Shown one piece after another: positions 62,206 through 64,000 of a stretch of 64,000 bases of DNA. Within the stretch, counting starts at the first letter, position 1. The number at the start of each line of letters is the position of its first letter. The stretch is from Strigops habroptila (lineage: Eukaryota > Chordata > Aves > Psittaciformes > Psittacidae): assembly GCF_004027225.2 (NCBI RefSeq), contig NC_044278.2, positions 62,446,243-62,510,242 of the forward strand, written 5' to 3'. Position numbers and translations under genes: made by a program. A model generated the notes under the pieces. The model worked only from the letters and a program-made list of their open reading frames with translations, was not told the origin of the DNA and did not search any database.

Positions 62206-62973
62206 CCAAACGCTCTTCTCCATGCATCAGTATCACATTATAGGGAACTCCTGACGTTTGAAGTCCTTCTCAAGCACGGTTTGTTTCCTGATGGAATGCA
62301 GTTCATCTTCCCGATTCTTCCTTCCTGAACACGATACACGAGTACCGGATTACATCAAGCGGATGTTCGACCCTGTCTCTAACGCAAGCCCCGATCCTCT
62401 CTTCCAAAACGCTTGCGGCTCCTTCCACACCTTCCCGTTTGCCACCACCCAGACTCCTTCTCAGGACCCTCAGGGCAGCCGAGGCGGGGGCGCCGGCCGC
62501 TGCCGTGACTCCGCGGGCACCTCTGCCTCACAAGCACCCACCTGAGAGCGATGGCTGCCGGAGGGCAGCTGCCTGCACCGCCGCCTCCTCCTCTCTTCCC
62601 GGACCGGCTTCCGGGACCTCACCCTGAGGAAGGCTGAGGAGAGAAGACGAAGAACAGGGAAAGATGAGGAGAGCGCGGGTGCGTCCAACCCCTTTCCCGC
62701 CCCTTCATGGCGGCGGAGGGAGCGAGGAAAGCAGGGAAGAAGCCACCCCGCAGCCCGCCCGCCCAGCGCTCAACTTTCCAGCCCCACAGCTCCACGGCCA
62801 AACTCACCGCCTCCTCCTTCTCCTTCTCCTCCTCACGGCCCCCACCCGGCGACTGGCAAGCGCCCAGCGCTCACCTGAGGGCGGCGGCCGGCCCAGCTGC
62901 CAAGGGGAAGGAGACGGTGACGGAGGCGCAACTGCCGGCCCCGGGCGCTGCTTCCTCCCTCCGCCCCGCTCAC

Positions 62974-63100
62974 CTGAGCGAGGGAGGCCGGCAGCGGCCG
63001 GGGGGGCGCGGGAAGGGCGGGAGCGCAAGAACAGCGGCCAGTAGCGGAAGGCGCCGAGGAGCCCGTCCTTGCCAGCGGCCTCTCCCGCTCTCGCACCGGC
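62974..63100 (-). other. TMCO3: TMCO3 non-coding exon 1 (approximate)
   Basis: The inferred first exon ends at a strong donor TCGCTCAG|GTGAGC (62974/62973) and splices to the acceptor at 60113. The 5' limit is a guess from the island structure. The equivalent donor at 62875 would give a longer exon or an alternative one. Confidence 0.45.
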
Positions 63101-63170
63101 CGCCAACCCCTCACCCTGCGCCGGTCACCGAGCAGCCGGTGCGGCGGCACCTTTAAGCGCAGCGTCAGAC

Positions 63171-63183
63171 GGGATCTGTAGTC
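63171..63183. promoter_or_regulatory. ZNF143-like site in bidirectional promoter
   Basis: GGGATCTGTAGTC resembles the ZNF143 (SBS) core, GGGA followed by two bases and TGTAGT. It lies between the two presumed transcription starts. ZNF143 sites are common in bidirectional CpG-island promoters. It is a match by eye only. Confidence 0.4.
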
Positions 63184-63199
63184 CGAGCGCCTCCTCGCG

Positions 63200-63471
63200 G
63201 CGTGTCATGGGAAACATAACGGTGGATTCTCCCCCTTCCCTGATGCGTTCCGCCCGCCCCGCACGGTGCGCGCTGGCACTCGCCGCTCAAGCGCGGCCCG
63301 GCCTGGTGGGACACTACTGCCGGTATCCCGGTGCGGGGAAGGGCCGGGAGCTTCCCCGGCGCAGCGGGCGGGTGCTCCCGTCCCGCGCTCCGCCTTTGCG
63401 CCTGGTCCCTCGCGCCTGCGCGGGAGGCGGCGCCGGGCGGTGAAGTTGGTCAAAGCGCCGGTGATAAAATG
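63200..63471 (+). CDS. DCUN1D2: Probable DCUN1D2 first exon (5' UTR plus ATG), partial gene
   Basis: DCUN1D2 (DCN1-like protein 2) is a scaffold-type co-E3 that promotes NEDD8 transfer to cullins. No protein-level evidence is in the window. The argument is positional: a CpG-island start lies head to head with TMCO3, where DCUN1D2 sits in other vertebrates. An ATG at 63469-63471 is followed directly by a good donor (AAAATG|GTAGGT), so exon 1 would contribute only the initiator methionine and the next exon would begin at the second codon. I believe DCUN1-family genes have such a first exon but cannot verify it here. The 5' limit is approximate. The open frames reading through the donor are intron. 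Confidence 0.5.
63411..63422. promoter_or_regulatory. NRF1-like palindromic site
   Basis: CGCGCCTGCGCG is a one-mismatch version of the NRF1 palindrome GCGCATGCGC. It lies about 50 bp upstream of the presumed DCUN1D2 start codon, so it may be in the promoter or the 5' UTR. Confidence 0.35.
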
Positions 63472-63686
63472 GTAGGTTGTTTGGAGCGGGGGGCACGGGA
63501 ATTGGGGAGCGGGGACGGGGAACCCCAAAAAACACCCCCCAACTCCCCGGACCGGCGAGTCAAGCGCCCCAGCGCCGCGCGGTTTCCCGCCTCTCCCCTT
63601 ATCACCGGGTACTGCTCCCTCTATCGCGGGGGGACGGCGCCAGGCGGGGGGGAGAGGGGGTACACCGCTGGTGAGGAGTGACGGAG

Positions 63687-63708
63687 GACAGACAGACAGA
63701 CAGACAGA
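63687..63708. repeat. GACA tetranucleotide microsatellite
   Basis: Five and a half copies of GACA inside the presumed first intron of DCUN1D2, within the CpG island. Confidence 0.9.
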
Positions 63709-64000
63709 TGCGGTGCGGAGTGGCCCTCCCGCCTCCGGGGCCGGGAGCGGGGAAGGTCACCGGGGGCGGGCGGGGGGGGAGGCAGGGAGGCGGGCGGTGC
63801 TGCTCCCGCTGCCGCCGCCGCGGGTATTTCGAGCGCCGGGAGCTGGCGCGGCGCGTACCTTTCCCTTTTTTGGGCTTGGGGCCGGCGGGGCAGGTTCCCG
63901 GAGCCCTATGTCCCGCGCTCCCGCCGCCCCGCCTGCCGGCACCGGGCGGAGCCTGGCCCTCCCGCTGGCTGCTCCCCCCCTCTCTCCCGTTTTTCCCTGT

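Larger units (their letters stand above)
60114..62973 (-). other. TMCO3 intron 1 (5' UTR intron)
   Basis: Runs from the first-exon donor in the CpG island (62974 if the preferred donor is right) to the acceptor at 60113. It contains a G12-13 run near 60667-60679, an A/C tract (61020-61085), an inverted repeat (61105-61133) and a CR1 fragment (62139-62205). No exon is recognised. Confidence 0.65.
28919..63100 (-). other. TMCO3: TMCO3 gene (span; 12 coding exons plus non-coding exon 1)
   Basis: TMCO3 is a predicted cation/proton antiporter of the CPA2 family with an N-terminal coiled coil, located in internal or secretory membranes. Twelve minus-strand coding exons with GT-AG borders and consistent phases total 2037 nt, giving 678 residues against 677 in the human protein as I remember it. 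In order: signal peptide (about 1-24), helical coiled-coil region (about 30-209), acidic linker (210-273), then a multi-helix Na+/H+ exchanger domain (274 to about 660) and a short basic tail. The CPA2 helix signature MQDVQ is present, with Gln425-Asp426 at the position expected for the ion-binding acidic residue. No TrkA-N (KTN) domain follows, as expected. All exons are intact, so the gene looks functional. It is head to head with DCUN1D2 and followed by TFDP1. Confidence 0.96.
62440..63960. promoter_or_regulatory. CpG-island bidirectional promoter, TMCO3 (-) / DCUN1D2 (+)
   Basis: A GC- and CpG-rich block begins near 62.44 kb and continues to the window end. To its left lies TMCO3, transcribed leftward. 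To its right is a candidate rightward first exon. Minus-strand donors of high quality, CTCAG|GTGAGC, occur twice (exon ends 62974 and 62875), with a further GGCG|GTGAGT (exon end 62808), so TMCO3 exon 1 probably lies at about 62.88-63.1 kb. No TATA box is seen at either expected start. The DCUN1D2/TMCO3 head-to-head order is what I recall from other vertebrates. Confidence 0.8.

Noticed and set aside
62440..63680. Multiple 100-150 codon frames on both strands in the right-hand CpG island
   Set aside because: Composition artefacts of GC-rich promoter DNA; the only supported coding base triplet there is the ATG at 63469-63471.
1..64000. tRNA, rRNA, snoRNA, CRISPR, operon or phage features
   Set aside because: No cloverleaf, box C/D or H/ACA arrangement, or spaced direct-repeat array was recognised, and the window is vertebrate nuclear DNA.

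Overview
This is vertebrate nuclear DNA, and almost certainly from a bird. The window is AT-rich and intron-dominated, with two CpG islands. Its dispersed repeats are CR1 LINE fragments, several ending in the CR1 3' tail of short repeats such as ATTCTATG. Two genes can be read exon by exon from my knowledge of their protein families, with canonical GT-AG splice sites and matching phases. A third is supported only by synteny and a start codon sitting on a splice donor. No protein-coding gene is carried wholly on the + strand, and nearly all long open frames here are chance readings of GC-rich or low-complexity DNA.

Layout, left to right. (1) Positions 1 to about 22.3 kb: the 5' part of TFDP1 on the minus strand. 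A CpG-island promoter lies at about 20.5-22.4 kb. A small exon holding the start codon (MAKD) lies at 20326-20379 and a second coding exon at 6934-7000. The rest of the gene lies beyond the left edge. The promoter carries a perfect CRE and two E2F-like sites, a plausible feedback arrangement because TFDP1 encodes the E2F dimerisation partner. (2) About 22.4-28.3 kb: intergenic DNA with two minus-strand CR1 pieces, one CR1 tail and a moderately GC-rich unexplained block at 24.66-25.34 kb. (3) 28.3-63.1 kb: the complete coding part of TMCO3 on the minus strand. Twelve coding exons sum to 2037 nt (678 codons plus stop), with a non-coding first exon in the right-hand CpG island. (4) 63.1-64 kb: a bidirectional CpG-island promoter and the probable first exon of DCUN1D2 on the plus strand. 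The order TFDP1 / TMCO3 / DCUN1D2, with the last two head to head, is the order I recall for the vertebrate 13q34-type locus.

The genes work in separate processes: cell-cycle transcription, a CPA2-type cation/proton antiporter, and cullin neddylation. They share only the neighbourhood and, for TMCO3 and DCUN1D2, a promoter.

I found no new gene system. The most unusual non-coding structures are a CACACAAAAAAA-type minisatellite of about 35-40 units in a TMCO3 intron and a group of perfect inverted repeats in TMCO3 introns. Three of these have exactly four-base loops, and the longest has 19-bp arms. They look like replication template-switch scars or young hairpin RNAs.
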